Source: Marinilactibacillus psychrotolerans
GTDB lineage: Bacteria; Bacillota; Bacilli; Lactobacillales; Carnobacteriaceae_A
Length of the DNA: 64,000 bases
NCBI RefSeq assembly: GCF_900101525.1
Contig: NZ_FMZD01000009.1
Location: 1-64,000, forward strand
Reading direction: 5' to 3'
Positions within the stretch are counted from its first letter, which is position 1; each line of letters begins with the position of its first letter. Positions 28,780-36,926 of this stretch are shown in pieces. The notes under the pieces were generated by a model that was not told where the DNA came from, ran no database searches, and worked only from the letters and a program-made list of their open reading frames with translations. The position numbers and the translations under genes are program-made.

Positions 28780-29359
28780 AAGATAAGGTGTATATACTGA
28801 ACACAACAACATGTATAGGAGGAATCAATCATGCCTGCTCTCGTCGTTAACGTCAAACTTATAAAGAAGCATTTAAGAAACAAATGGTTGATTTACATAA
28901 AGTAAAGAAATGAATTAAAAGAACTAAGGAAAGACACCGCACAGCTTCGAAATAATATTTTAAAGCAGGTGGGGCGAAAGTCGAAGTGATAAGAGGATAT
29001 GGAACCCGAACTTCTATATGCACTCTCTACATTTAAGGGAGAATTAAACAGTCAAGGTGTTAGGTGTTCTATTCCAATCGAGGAAAGTAATTCGACGACC
29101 ACACCTTAAGATGAGTTACTATACATCTTTGATCTTGTACACTCGTTAAGTAGAAAAGGGATCCCTTATGCTCATGCCATAGGGGTTCCCTCTATAGATT
29201 TTTCAAGTTCAAACTTGTCTACAAGACTACGTTCCATGAACTTTGCAATTTCACCTTGTAGACTATGTTCAATGGTGGAATCATTTTCAGTCCCTTGGAT
29301 CCTTGGGCTACGAAACCCCTATCGATTATCGAAAATGTGTTGACATACACCAATTGTAA
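28780..29359 (+). mobile_element. Decayed IS3-family element (IS150-like)
   Basis: An old insertion-sequence relic fills most of the gap between two transporter loci. From 28831, after an AGGAGG site, orfA can be read in pieces: RQTYKEAFKKQMVDLHKVKK, then after an internal deletion ELKELRKDTAQLRNNILKQ, the leucine-zipper end. OrfB remains as LSRKGIPYAHAI near 29143-29178 (the SRKGxPYDNA motif), KLVYKTTFHE near 29215, and VDYVQWWNHFQSLGSLGYE followed by TPIDYR up to the stop at 29359, in different frames. Several frameshifts, stops and deletions make it inactive. The hairpin at about 29156-29195 falls inside it. Confidence 0.8.
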
Positions 29360-29415
29360 ACTTGGTTATTCTTAGTACGTCAGATATAATAACATTAAGA
29401 ATGAAGGAGGTTTTT

Positions 29416-30366
29416 ATGATTATATTAAAAAATAAACCTATAAAATTATGGATTTTATGTTCACTCTTGTCATTTTTTTTATTAATCAGTTGTTTATATG
29501 AACCTTTTTTATCAAAAATTTTAACACTTCGAGTAGAAAAGACATTAATAGCCGGAGAAATAAACTATCCTCCTTTTACTCCTCTTGAAGTACCTCCCTT
29601 TGGTACGGATATCATCGGGTTTACTATTTTTGCTAAAATTATTCAAGGATTTAAGTATACTTTTTTCATTGGTTTATTATTAAGTTTTTTTCAAATAGTC
29701 AGTAGTTTAATAATTAATAGTCTACTGATTTATAAATTTGGGGAAAAATTTCTGCTACCTATTTTTTTGTATTTTGATAAGCTTTTTTCATTGATTCCTA
29801 AACCTTTTTTATTGCTTCTACTAATCGGTCCCTATTATAGTGCGCTGTCTTTTAATACAGATAACGTTCAACCGCAAGCAAACTTAAAGTTCATAATCAT
29901 TCAATTATTCATTTTATTTCTTATAGGGATCCCTAATTTAGTTAAACTGTATCATACCGAATTAACTTTTCTTTTCAAGCAAGATTTTTCTCTTGTTAGC
30001 CAAACATTAGGCAGTTCCAAAATTAGAACGGTTAGCTATTCCTTTAGACCACAAATAACAGAACTTACAGTAAATTTATTTTTCAATATCTTAATAAAAA
30101 ATTTATCTCTTTTTATTTACTTAGCTTATTTCAACCTTTATCTAGGTGGATCCTTAGTAACAAAGTTAGACGAAAGTGCTACATATACCGCTTCAATCTC
30201 TAATGAATGGAGCGGATTAATTGGTCAAAACATTAATAACCTGGCTAGCACTCCCTGGACAATCCTCATACCCTTAGGTTTCTATAGTGTTCTTATTTTC
30301 TTACTCGTTAGAATCAAGCGTTACTTAATGGAGGAGGGTGCGAAATCAATTCATTCATCAAAATGA
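29416..30366 (+). CDS. Oligopeptide-type ABC permease, OppC-like
   Basis: About 316 residues with an N-terminal helix, a periplasm-facing segment ending in PLEVPPFGTDIIGFTIFAKI (the GTD-G signature of OppC/DppC permeases) and five further transmembrane segments. The EAA-like loop is degenerate (QTLGSSKIRTVSYSFRPQ). The start at ATG 29416 follows AAGGAGG; in-frame upstream codons lie in the IS3 relic. The second permease overlaps by 4 nt (ATGA). No ATPase or binding protein gene is next to it. Confidence 0.8.
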   Translation: MIILKNKPIKLWILCSLLSFFLLISCLYEPFLSKILTLRVEKTLIAGEINYPPFTPLEVPPFGTDIIGFTIFAKIIQGFKYTFFIGLLLSFFQIVSSLIINSLLIYKFGEKFLLPIFLYFDKLFSLIPKPFLLLLLIGPYYSALSFNTDNVQPQANLKFIIIQLFILFLIGIPNLVKLYHTELTFLFKQDFSLVSQTLGSSKIRTVSYSFRPQITELTVNLFFNILIKNLSLFIYLAYFNLYLGGSLVTKLDESATYTASISNEWSGLIGQNINNLASTPWTILIPLGFYSVLIFLLVRIKRYLMEEGAKSIHSSK

Positions 30367-31208
30367 TAAAGCAATTCATTTCGCTTATTACAATTCTAAT
30401 CGGTATTGTTTTACTCGTCTGTTTGAGTTATTTATTACCTTTAAGTATAGAAGATCTAGGTTTATTAATTACCTCGTTCAAAAATACGATTGCACAAATT
30501 TTTACCTATCACTATTTATCTGAACTATGGGTTATTTATCATCAGACCAATGGTGCGTATACTTTATATTTAATTAGTGCTAGTTTAGCAATAACATTAT
30601 TTTCACTACTCTTATATAGTTACTATTTTCCGAAATTCAAAAATAGAACGATTGTAAAAATCACAAGGTTTTTAGAAGATATTGAGGGATTACCTGTAGT
30701 CGGTGTTGTTTTTTTTATCCATTGGTTTAGTATCGTTATCTATAAAGAAACTTCCATTTATTTATTAAGGACTGTCGGCACTCCAAATGAACCAGCATTA
30801 TTTTTCCCTTTATTTATACTAAGTGTTTTTCCAATTGTTTTCCTGATTAAATACATGACGCCTTATATCAAAATGATTTATCAATCCAATTATTTTATTT
30901 TTGCAAAATCTCTAGGGTATCCTAAACCCAAACTATTCTTTTCCTATGTCATTCCTAACTTATTAACTTTTTTAGAAACTATTATGAAATTTATCTATCT
31001 AGAAATGATTACAGTAATGCTTTTTATTGAAATTCAATTCAATACAGGAGGACTATTAACTGGTTTAAGAAATACTCAAATTATGCCTCCTAATATCAAT
31101 AGTCCACAATTAATGGTTATCAGCTATTTGCTTTTATTATTGATACCGTACTTTCTGATGAGTATTCTATTTGAAATAGTCAATATTTTCAATTCTAATA
31201 AACAATAA
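30363..31208 (+). CDS. Oligopeptide-type ABC permease, OppB-like
   Basis: A 281-residue membrane protein with about six helices. The EAA loop is visible as FAKSLGYPKPKLFFSYVIPN, and the preceding GLPVVGVVFFIHW and LFFPLFILSVFPIVFLIKY segments fit the OppB/DppB permease type, although the protein is shorter than typical OppB. It is translationally coupled to the OppC-like gene and presumably forms a heterodimeric channel with it. Without an adjacent ATPase the pair may be a remnant of a larger operon or may borrow one. Confidence 0.78.
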   Translation: MIKQFISLITILIGIVLLVCLSYLLPLSIEDLGLLITSFKNTIAQIFTYHYLSELWVIYHQTNGAYTLYLISASLAITLFSLLLYSYYFPKFKNRTIVKITRFLEDIEGLPVVGVVFFIHWFSIVIYKETSIYLLRTVGTPNEPALFFPLFILSVFPIVFLIKYMTPYIKMIYQSNYFIFAKSLGYPKPKLFFSYVIPNLLTFLETIMKFIYLEMITVMLFIEIQFNTGGLLTGLRNTQIMPPNINSPQLMVISYLLLLLIPYFLMSILFEIVNIFNSNKQ

Positions 31209-31219
31209 CCTTAAAAAAA

Positions 31220-31468
31220 TTGATTGTACACTTCTATATTTACGAAAGAGACAAGATTGATTTGAAATGTCATTTTCCATTTGAAGTTGTGCATTGTTTC
31301 TCCTTAGTTCTTTTAATTCTTTTATCAAGAGTTAGTTATCTCTTCCCTGGAACGATCCTGTTTGGCTATAAGGAAAAATTCGTTATCACTTATCCTTATT
31401 CTTATAATGTTTTGATTAATGGTGAAGTTTCTATACGTGAAAGACATGGATTGGAAGGTGTAAGATAA
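31220..31468 (+). CDS. Doubtful small ORF, possible gene remnant
   Basis: An 82-codon reading frame from a TTG with no evident ribosome binding site, 11 nt after the OppB-like gene. It contains one hydrophobic stretch (VVHCFSLVLLILLSRVSYLF) followed by a polar tail. It could be the start of a lost third gene of the permease operon or simply noncoding. A terminator follows about 50 nt later. I give it low weight. Confidence 0.25.
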   Translation: MIVHFYIYERDKIDLKCHFPFEVVHCFSLVLLILLSRVSYLFPGTILFGYKEKFVITYPYSYNVLINGEVSIRERHGLEGVR

Positions 31469-31519
31469 TAGGGTAAAAGTCATTCCATATAATTGAAAAA
31501 GCTCTAGACAAAAGGGATT

Positions 31520-31554
31520 CGGCCACTGACAATTACATTTCAGTGGCCTTTTCT
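31520..31554 (+). terminator. Terminator of the permease unit
   Basis: GGCCACTGA pairs with TCAGTGGCC around a 10-nt loop and is followed by TTTTCT. Confidence 0.85.
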
Positions 31555-31661
31555 CCTCCGCATAGGCAACTCAATCTGTCCGCAATATTTAAAATATTAG
31601 CAAACCCAAAAAAATGTTGGTAATATTAAATTAAATTCAAATCCAGAAAGTAGTGTGTAAT

Positions 31662-31931
31662 ATGAGCAAAAAAGAAGAGGAAATACTAAATGATATTAAC
31701 TTTATACTAGAATCTACAATTAGCATGGAAGAGAAAGACATTTTAATTGATGCTAAAAAACGTTTAGAAAAAAAAGAGTATCTCCCTAAAATAATTAGTA
31801 AATTAGAAGATAAATTAACACCACTAGCCGTCCAACAAAAGCTCTCTAAAGATGTTTCAAGTCTTTACTTAAAAATTACTAGTCATAAATTTAAAGACAA
31901 AGGTTTAGGAAGAGGTCTTTCTTTCATGTGA
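31662..31931 (+). CDS. Bacteriocin immunity protein, enterocin A immunity-like
   Basis: About 89 residues, highly charged and helical, with the pattern of the pediocin/enterocin A immunity family: KKEEEILNDINFILE, then EKDILIDAKKRLEKKEYLPK, then a helix LTPLAVQQKLSKDVSSLYLK and a basic, Gly-rich tail. Such cytosolic four-helix proteins protect cells from class IIa bacteriocins acting on the mannose PTS. The start is ATG 31662; the site upstream (AGAAAG) is weak. No bacteriocin precursor with a double-Gly leader is found nearby, so this is an orphan immunity gene. Confidence 0.72.
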   Translation: MSKKEEEILNDINFILESTISMEEKDILIDAKKRLEKKEYLPKIISKLEDKLTPLAVQQKLSKDVSSLYLKITSHKFKDKGLGRGLSFM

Positions 31932-32248
31932 CTAGCTGGCGCTAGGGGCTTAGTTACAATACTGTGCATATTAAAAAAGAGTTATAAGTATAAAAACCTA
32001 ATTTTAAAGCCCTAAAGAAATATCGTATCCTTTCTTCAAAACAAATAATTCATTAAATATAATACAACCTGCTACCAATAAAATATCGGTAGCAGGTTGT
32101 ATCGTAATTTCGCTGTTTTTTTCTGTCTACTTGCCAAGGTTCAGTTCAAACTAATTACAAAGTATTAAAGAGGCTAATTTTGTCAGCGATTTTCTTTAAC
32201 AGTTTTTCATTGATTCGTATCGTTACTAAAATTTAGTTTTTCGTTATT
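31932..32248. terminator. Intergenic region with a strong bidirectional terminator
   Basis: Between the immunity gene and the convergent Amadori PTS operon. At 32062-32102 ATACAACCTGCTACC pairs perfectly with GGTAGCAGGTTGTAT around an 11-nt loop. The remaining bases show no gene. Confidence 0.75.
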
Positions 32249-33244
32249 CTAATAATCAAACTGGCGATAGTAGCGACGTATATCTAATGGATGACAGTTC
32301 AGTTTCTCAACATGTGCGTCAATTCGTTGTGTTACACAATGTGCAATCAGATGAGAGAGTCTGCCACGATATTTTTCACTAATTCCTTCTAAATTGTAGT
32401 CTTTCGAATCAATAATAGTATAATTTGCACAAATACGCGGTAAGAAATTTGCTACCCTTTCTGATAAAGACCGTTGTTCATCTTCACCAATAAATAGCGT
32501 AACTGGAGTTGTTTCTTCTACAATTTCTAATGTTCCGTGTAAGAACTCAGCTGCATGAATCGATTTTGAAGGTAACCAGCTTTGTTCTTCCCAGTAACAC
32601 ATTGCATAGGAATAGACTCCTCCCCACTGATTACCAGCTCCAATAAAATAATGCATTGCATCATGACGATGCTTTTCAGCAAATTCACGACCAAATTCAT
32701 CTGCAGATTTTTCTGTTTCTACCAGCCCAATAGCTAAATGCGCATCTAATTCTTTATAGTAATCTTCATAATCATCAAATTCTCCATTACGGTACATCAA
32801 TCGATCTGCTGCCATAAAAAACTTCAACTGTTCATTTCCTGAGTAGGTAATTAAATAATCTCCCGCATCTGCTAAAGGTGTATTAGGTAGATCTACAAAA
32901 GAAATAACAGTAGCTCCTACCTTTTTAATTTCTTTAATTGCTTTCACAACTTCTTGTGTTGTTCCTGTCACTGATGATAAGATGACTACAGATTTTTCTG
33001 TTAGACGCTTGTTGCCTGTTGTGTAATATTCAGCTGCATGTTGAACATAAACAGGTAAGTTGCTTTTACCATTGATGTAAGTAACAGCTTGCATGCTTGA
33101 GGCATAAGTGCCGCCAATTCCTAGGTAGTAGATGCTGTCAAATCCTTTTTCCCAAACTTCATCTACTATTTTTTCTACTTCACTTCTTAATTTTAATGCT
33201 CCGTTTACACTATTAACTTGTTTTGATTCGTCAAATTTCAACAT
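32249..33244 (-). CDS. SIS-domain sugar isomerase, fructoselysine-6-phosphate deglycase-like (GfrF/FrlB)
   Basis: A 331-residue double SIS-domain protein related to FrlB and GfrF, which split 6-phospho-Amadori products into glucose 6-phosphate and an amino acid. First SIS segment: YYLGIGGTYASSMQA and ILSSVTGTTQEVVKA; second: FIGAGNQWGGVYSYAMCYWEE and SIHAAEFLHGTLEIVEE, with the Glu/His pair of the active site. It is the last gene of a seven-gene type arrangement after EIIA, B, C, D and a second SIS protein, matching gfrABCDEF of Salmonella. The function is inferred from this order and family. Confidence 0.85.
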   Translation of the reverse strand: MLKFDESKQVNSVNGALKLRSEVEKIVDEVWEKGFDSIYYLGIGGTYASSMQAVTYINGKSNLPVYVQHAAEYYTTGNKRLTEKSVVILSSVTGTTQEVVKAIKEIKKVGATVISFVDLPNTPLADAGDYLITYSGNEQLKFFMAADRLMYRNGEFDDYEDYYKELDAHLAIGLVETEKSADEFGREFAEKHRHDAMHYFIGAGNQWGGVYSYAMCYWEEQSWLPSKSIHAAEFLHGTLEIVEETTPVTLFIGEDEQRSLSERVANFLPRICANYTIIDSKDYNLEGISEKYRGRLSHLIAHCVTQRIDAHVEKLNCHPLDIRRYYRQFDY

Positions 33245-33264
33245 TTTTTATTTCTCCTTTATTC

Positions 33265-34314
33265 TTATATTTTGCTTTTTAATACTTGATCAAAATTGTC
33301 AAAAATTCTTTTATTTAAATCAATTCCTTGAGCAGTTGCTATTTGATAAGCTAGATACTGAAAAGGAATAATGAGTAACAATGGACTAACTTTTTCACTA
33401 ACGATTGCATCCAATGCCAACGTATTTGGATCTTCACTTTTTTCTATGGTGATAGTAAACGAGCTCTTAACATACTCTTTCATATAATTTCTCAATGCTA
33501 TTGAGCGATCTTTTAACTTATTGTCTGTTTCAATATAGAATAATGTATGGTCTCGGTTTGCTTCAAGGTAAGGCCCATGCATGTATGCTTCTAATTCAAA
33601 TCCTTGTGACGGTTTTCTAACGGTTTCGGTAAATTTTGTTTCAAATTCTTTTGCCGTACCCCAGTTAGGACCATAACCCATTGCAATAAATCGATGCCCC
33701 GAAATTAAAGATTCTTTGTGTATTTCAAAAAAATCAGCAGATTTAGTAATTACATTATCAATATTCATAATAGCTGAACGAATATTGTTTATCTCATCTT
33801 CTATTTCGTCAGATGTTAATAATTCTGATTCTTTTGCAGCTGAGAGAGCTACTAACATAAGATTTAAGATGGTTGCTGAATAGCCTTTTGTTACGAATCC
33901 CACTTTCTCAATGCCCATATTCAAATCAAAAACTGTATCAACAACCTTAGTGATAGGACTAGTAATGTCACTTGTTATGGCAATTGTTTTTACATTTGTT
34001 GATAAGGTTAATTTCTCAACTGCTTTAATTGTAGAAGTACTTTTACCACTTTGAGATACAGCAATTACTAAATCCACTTTAGAATCTACCTTGCCATAGT
34101 GTAGGTAATTGAAGGGCTCTTGAATGTCAATATGAAGCGAGGATGTACTCTCCATATAGTACTTTGCTGCTAAACAAGCATTATACGAAGAGCCCGTGGC
34201 TAATATCAAACAGTATTTTACTTCTCCAAATTGTTTTTTATTACAATCAAATTCATCAAGGATTGTGGTTAAGCTAACTTGCTCTTCTTTAATATAATCT
34301 AACATTGTTACCAT
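33265..34314 (-). CDS. SIS-domain protein, glucoselysine-6-phosphate deglycase-like (GfrE)
   Basis: About 349 residues with two SIS domains (ATGSSYNACLAAKYYMES, VIAVSQSGKSTSTIKAV, and GYGPNWGTAKEFETKFTETV) as in the sugar-isomerising domain of glucosamine synthetase and in GfrE. It is the partner of the next SIS gene. The start at ATG 34314 follows AAGGAGG; the longer reading starting at 34344 overlaps EIID. Expected role: hydrolysis of a 6-phosphorylated glycated amino acid after PTS import (inference). Confidence 0.85.
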   Translation of the reverse strand: MVTMLDYIKEEQVSLTTILDEFDCNKKQFGEVKYCLILATGSSYNACLAAKYYMESTSSLHIDIQEPFNYLHYGKVDSKVDLVIAVSQSGKSTSTIKAVEKLTLSTNVKTIAITSDITSPITKVVDTVFDLNMGIEKVGFVTKGYSATILNLMLVALSAAKESELLTSDEIEDEINNIRSAIMNIDNVITKSADFFEIHKESLISGHRFIAMGYGPNWGTAKEFETKFTETVRKPSQGFELEAYMHGPYLEANRDHTLFYIETDNKLKDRSIALRNYMKEYVKSSFTITIEKSEDPNTLALDAIVSEKVSPLLLIIPFQYLAYQIATAQGIDLNKRIFDNFDQVLKSKI

Positions 34315-34325
34315 GCTATTCCTCC

Positions 34326-35150
34326 TTAAAAGATACCAATCCATGATCCGAAAATTCCTACAACAGCCATTCCACCTAATATCATTAATGGCTTAACCTC
34401 TTTTTTCAATAAATAGAATACAATTCCGAAAGCTCCCAAAGGTAGTAATCCCGGTACAATATCGTCAAAAATACTTTGTACTGATACTGCGCTATCACCT
34501 GTACCAATTGACAATGGGATTGATATACTAACCAGTGATGCCGTCATAGCACCAACTACCATTAACCCAATAATTGACGCTCCTAAAGTCAAGCTTTCCA
34601 TCATGCCATTACTTTGTATCTTTTTCAAGAATCCAGTTCCTAATTTATATCCGAAAATTGTAAATAAATAACGTAAAATTAAATGAGGAATATTAAAGAT
34701 CAGTAGAAATAAAATCGGACCTAAAATATTTCCTTGAAGAGCTAGTGACGTTCCAATACCCGTAGCAATCAATCTTAGAGTTCCCCAGAAGAAGGAGTCC
34801 CCGATACCAGCTAATGGCCCCATTAAGGATGTCTTGATACTATCAATTGTTTTTACATCAAAGTCTTCTTCTACAACACCTTCTTCTTCCATTGCAGCGT
34901 TAATTCCAAGAATTAACGTGACGATATGTGGTGTGGTATTAAAAAACTCTAAATGACGCTTTAATGCTCCCGCCATTTCATCTTTTGTTTTATACAATTT
35001 TTTTAAAATCGGGATCATAGCATATGCATAAGCCATATTCATTTGACGTTCATAATTCCAAGAAAATTCCATTTGAAAAGAACGCCAGAATACTTTATTT
35101 AGATCTTTTTTTGTTATTAAGTTTTCTCTTTTTGAATTAGAATTCTTCAT
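34326..35150 (-). CDS. PTS mannose-family EIID (Amadori-type operon)
   Basis: About 274 residues. EIID hallmarks are WRSFQMEFSWNYERQMNMAY and SLMGPLAGIGDSFFWGTLR, followed by C-terminal membrane segments. The start at ATG 35150 lies inside the last codons of EIIC (14-nt overlap) after GGAGGG, indicating coupled translation. Confidence 0.93.
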   Translation of the reverse strand: MKNSNSKRENLITKKDLNKVFWRSFQMEFSWNYERQMNMAYAYAMIPILKKLYKTKDEMAGALKRHLEFFNTTPHIVTLILGINAAMEEEGVVEEDFDVKTIDSIKTSLMGPLAGIGDSFFWGTLRLIATGIGTSLALQGNILGPILFLLIFNIPHLILRYLFTIFGYKLGTGFLKKIQSNGMMESLTLGASIIGLMVVGAMTASLVSISIPLSIGTGDSAVSVQSIFDDIVPGLLPLGAFGIVFYLLKKEVKPLMILGGMAVVGIFGSWIGIF

Positions 35151-35925
35151 CGTCAATAATCCCTCCATTTGTGGTTTGAACTGCATCAGCTTGCCCTTTT
35201 CTAAAGTTCATAATGTTTATAACGATCACTGCTATGATTGCTCCTAAAATTGCAACACCAGTAATTGGGATATCCAAGTATCCTACAATAATGAATCCTA
35301 AGAAAAAGTATGGTGCTACAGTTTTATTAATTAATAGACGAGCTAGCATTGCAAATCCTAATGCTGGAATAATTCCAGTTGCAACTGATAGTCCATTTTG
35401 TACAAACATAGGAATCATATCTAATAAACCTTTTACCGTGTTACTACCAACTGAAAATGAAATTGAAACGATTAAAGCCAGCATTAAAGATAGACCGAAT
35501 CCCGCAGCAAGATGCATGCGTTCGACACCTTTATAATTTCCTTCATTAGCATAATCATCAGCTTTATGGTTCATAACTGGAATTAATAATCCTAAATAGA
35601 CATTTTTAAATACCAGAGTTAAGGTTGCAATTGGAAGTCCTAATAACAGAGCTGTTTCAGTACCAGCTCCTGCTGTGATTGCAAAAGCTGTTCCTAAAAT
35701 ACCGCCAGTCACAACGTCTGGTGGTATGGAAGCTCCTACCGAAAATGAACCGATAAACGCTAACTCTAAGGTAGCACCCATAATAATACCTGTTTTAATA
35801 TCACCTAATACAATACCAGTAAATAATCCTGTAACAATCGGACGAGATAATAACGATGTTCCTAAAGCATATTCAGACTGGGCAATAAAGGCTACAATAC
35901 CTAAATAAATAGATTGCATGATCAT
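35137..35925 (-). CDS. PTS mannose-family EIIC (Amadori-type operon)
   Basis: A 262-residue polytopic EIIC with IVTGLFTGIVLGDIKTGIIM and AFIGSFSVGASIPPDVVTGG, characteristic of the substrate channel of this PTS family. The C-terminus is acidic (DDEEF). It overlaps EIID and follows EIIB by 18 nt. Confidence 0.93.
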   Translation of the reverse strand: MIMQSIYLGIVAFIAQSEYALGTSLLSRPIVTGLFTGIVLGDIKTGIIMGATLELAFIGSFSVGASIPPDVVTGGILGTAFAITAGAGTETALLLGLPIATLTLVFKNVYLGLLIPVMNHKADDYANEGNYKGVERMHLAAGFGLSLMLALIVSISFSVGSNTVKGLLDMIPMFVQNGLSVATGIIPALGFAMLARLLINKTVAPYFFLGFIIVGYLDIPITGVAILGAIIAVIVINIMNFRKGQADAVQTTNGGIIDDEEF

Positions 35926-35943
35926 TTATTTTCTTCCTTTCTT

Positions 35944-36414
35944 TTATAAAGCATTTAATACAGTTATTTTTTTATCCGTTGGAACTTGACGAATTTCTAC
36001 TTCAATTCCTTTGTTAACTAGTTCTGTTACCATCACCTCTTCTTCAGGTGTAATATTAATTGCTTTAGAAATATTTCTTGTGCCTTCTCGTACTTTCATC
36101 CCTCCCAGATTAATTTGTTCGATCACTGGATACGCTTCCACTAATGCTTTAGCATCTTTCACGGATTCTACTACAATAAATAACTTATATTTATCTGTCA
36201 CTCCACTTTGTAAAGCTTTAATAGAATCTTCGATACTCTTAATTACTAGTTTCACACCTTGTGGTTTGGCCAGTTTAATCGTTGTTTTGCGAATATCATT
36301 TTTAGGAACGTCGTCATTTGCAATTAAAATACAATCTGCTCCTAAATTTTGCGTCCACGAAAAGGCTACTTGTCCATGTAACAAACGATGATCTACTCTT
36401 AATAATTTAAGCAC
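35944..36414 (-). CDS. PTS mannose-family EIIB (Amadori-type operon)
   Basis: A 156-residue EIIB; the phosphorylated His is in [15 protein letters not shown] (residue about 13), and QINLGGMKVREGTRNISK is the usual later motif. It transfers phosphate to the incoming substrate. Confidence 0.94.
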   Translation of the reverse strand: MLKLLRVDHRLLHGQVAFSWTQNLGADCILIANDDVPKNDIRKTTIKLAKPQGVKLVIKSIEDSIKALQSGVTDKYKLFIVVESVKDAKALVEAYPVIEQINLGGMKVREGTRNISKAINITPEEEVMVTELVNKGIEVEIRQVPTDKKITVLNAL

Positions 36415-36436
36415 ATTAATTTCCTCCTATTCATTA

Positions 36437-36856
36437 TTAAAAATCTTCTTCTTCTGTTTCATTTTGAATTGTTTCATTACAAAATTGGATAGTCATTATC
36501 GAGTTCTCTAATGCTTGTTTAATCAATGCTGTTATTGAATCTGTATGTTCCAATTGAGTTGCTAATTCAATGACTAATGGTAAGTTCATTCCTGCAATTA
36601 AATAGAAATTTTCAGTATGGATATAGTTAAGAAATTCATTATTCACACTTCCACCAAAAATATCTGTTACAACAATCAACTCATTTCCTTTATTCTCATT
36701 CATTATCTTACTTATTTCATCATTTAAATTATAATCAGCTGTCATATACGCATCTATCGTTACAATGTTATCGTTTTTTCCACATATCAACTCTAATGAA
36801 CTTAATATTCCTGTTGCAAAATTCCCATGACTAGCTAAAATTATTTTCCTTCGCAC
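36437..36856 (-). CDS. PTS mannose-family EIIA (Amadori-type operon)
   Basis: About 139 residues with the phospho-His in IILASHGNFATGIL and the VVTDIFGGSVNNEFL and AGMNLPLVIELA motifs. GTG 36856 is chosen as start, because GAGGTG lies 6 nt before it; GTG 36865 directly abuts a GAG. It is the first gene after the sigma-54 promoter, with a leader of only about 20 nt. Confidence 0.92.
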   Translation of the reverse strand: MRRKIILASHGNFATGILSSLELICGKNDNIVTIDAYMTADYNLNDEISKIMNENKGNELIVVTDIFGGSVNNEFLNYIHTENFYLIAGMNLPLVIELATQLEHTDSITALIKQALENSIMTIQFCNETIQNETEEEDF

Positions 36857-36885
36857 CTTATTCACCTCTCTTACACTTTACTATA

Positions 36886-36902
36886 TGCAAAGAGCGTGCC
36901 AA
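36886..36902 (-). promoter_or_regulatory. Sigma-54 promoter of the Amadori-type PTS operon
   Basis: On the minus strand the sequence is TTGGCACGCTCTTTGCA, a full match to the -24/-12 consensus (GG and GC with proper spacing). It precedes EIIA. The regulator needed is the LevR-type activator encoded directly upstream. Confidence 0.9.
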
Positions 36903-36920
36903 CTATAGTGGCACGCTCTT
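36891..36920 (-). terminator. Hairpin terminator of the activator gene, overlapping the sigma-54 promoter
   Basis: AAGAGCGTGCCA pairs perfectly with TGGCACGCTCTT around CTATAGT on the minus strand. The 3' arm contains the -24 element of the promoter for the next operon. The T tract after the stem is short, so the hairpin may be a weak terminator. Confidence 0.6.
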
Positions 36921-36926
36921 AATATA

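Noticed and set aside
29156-29200. Hairpin AAGGGATCCCTTATG / CATAGGGGTTCCCT as a functional terminator
   Set aside because: It falls within the SRKG-motif coding remnant of the decayed IS3 transposase and is better explained as relic sequence; a role as terminator cannot be excluded.
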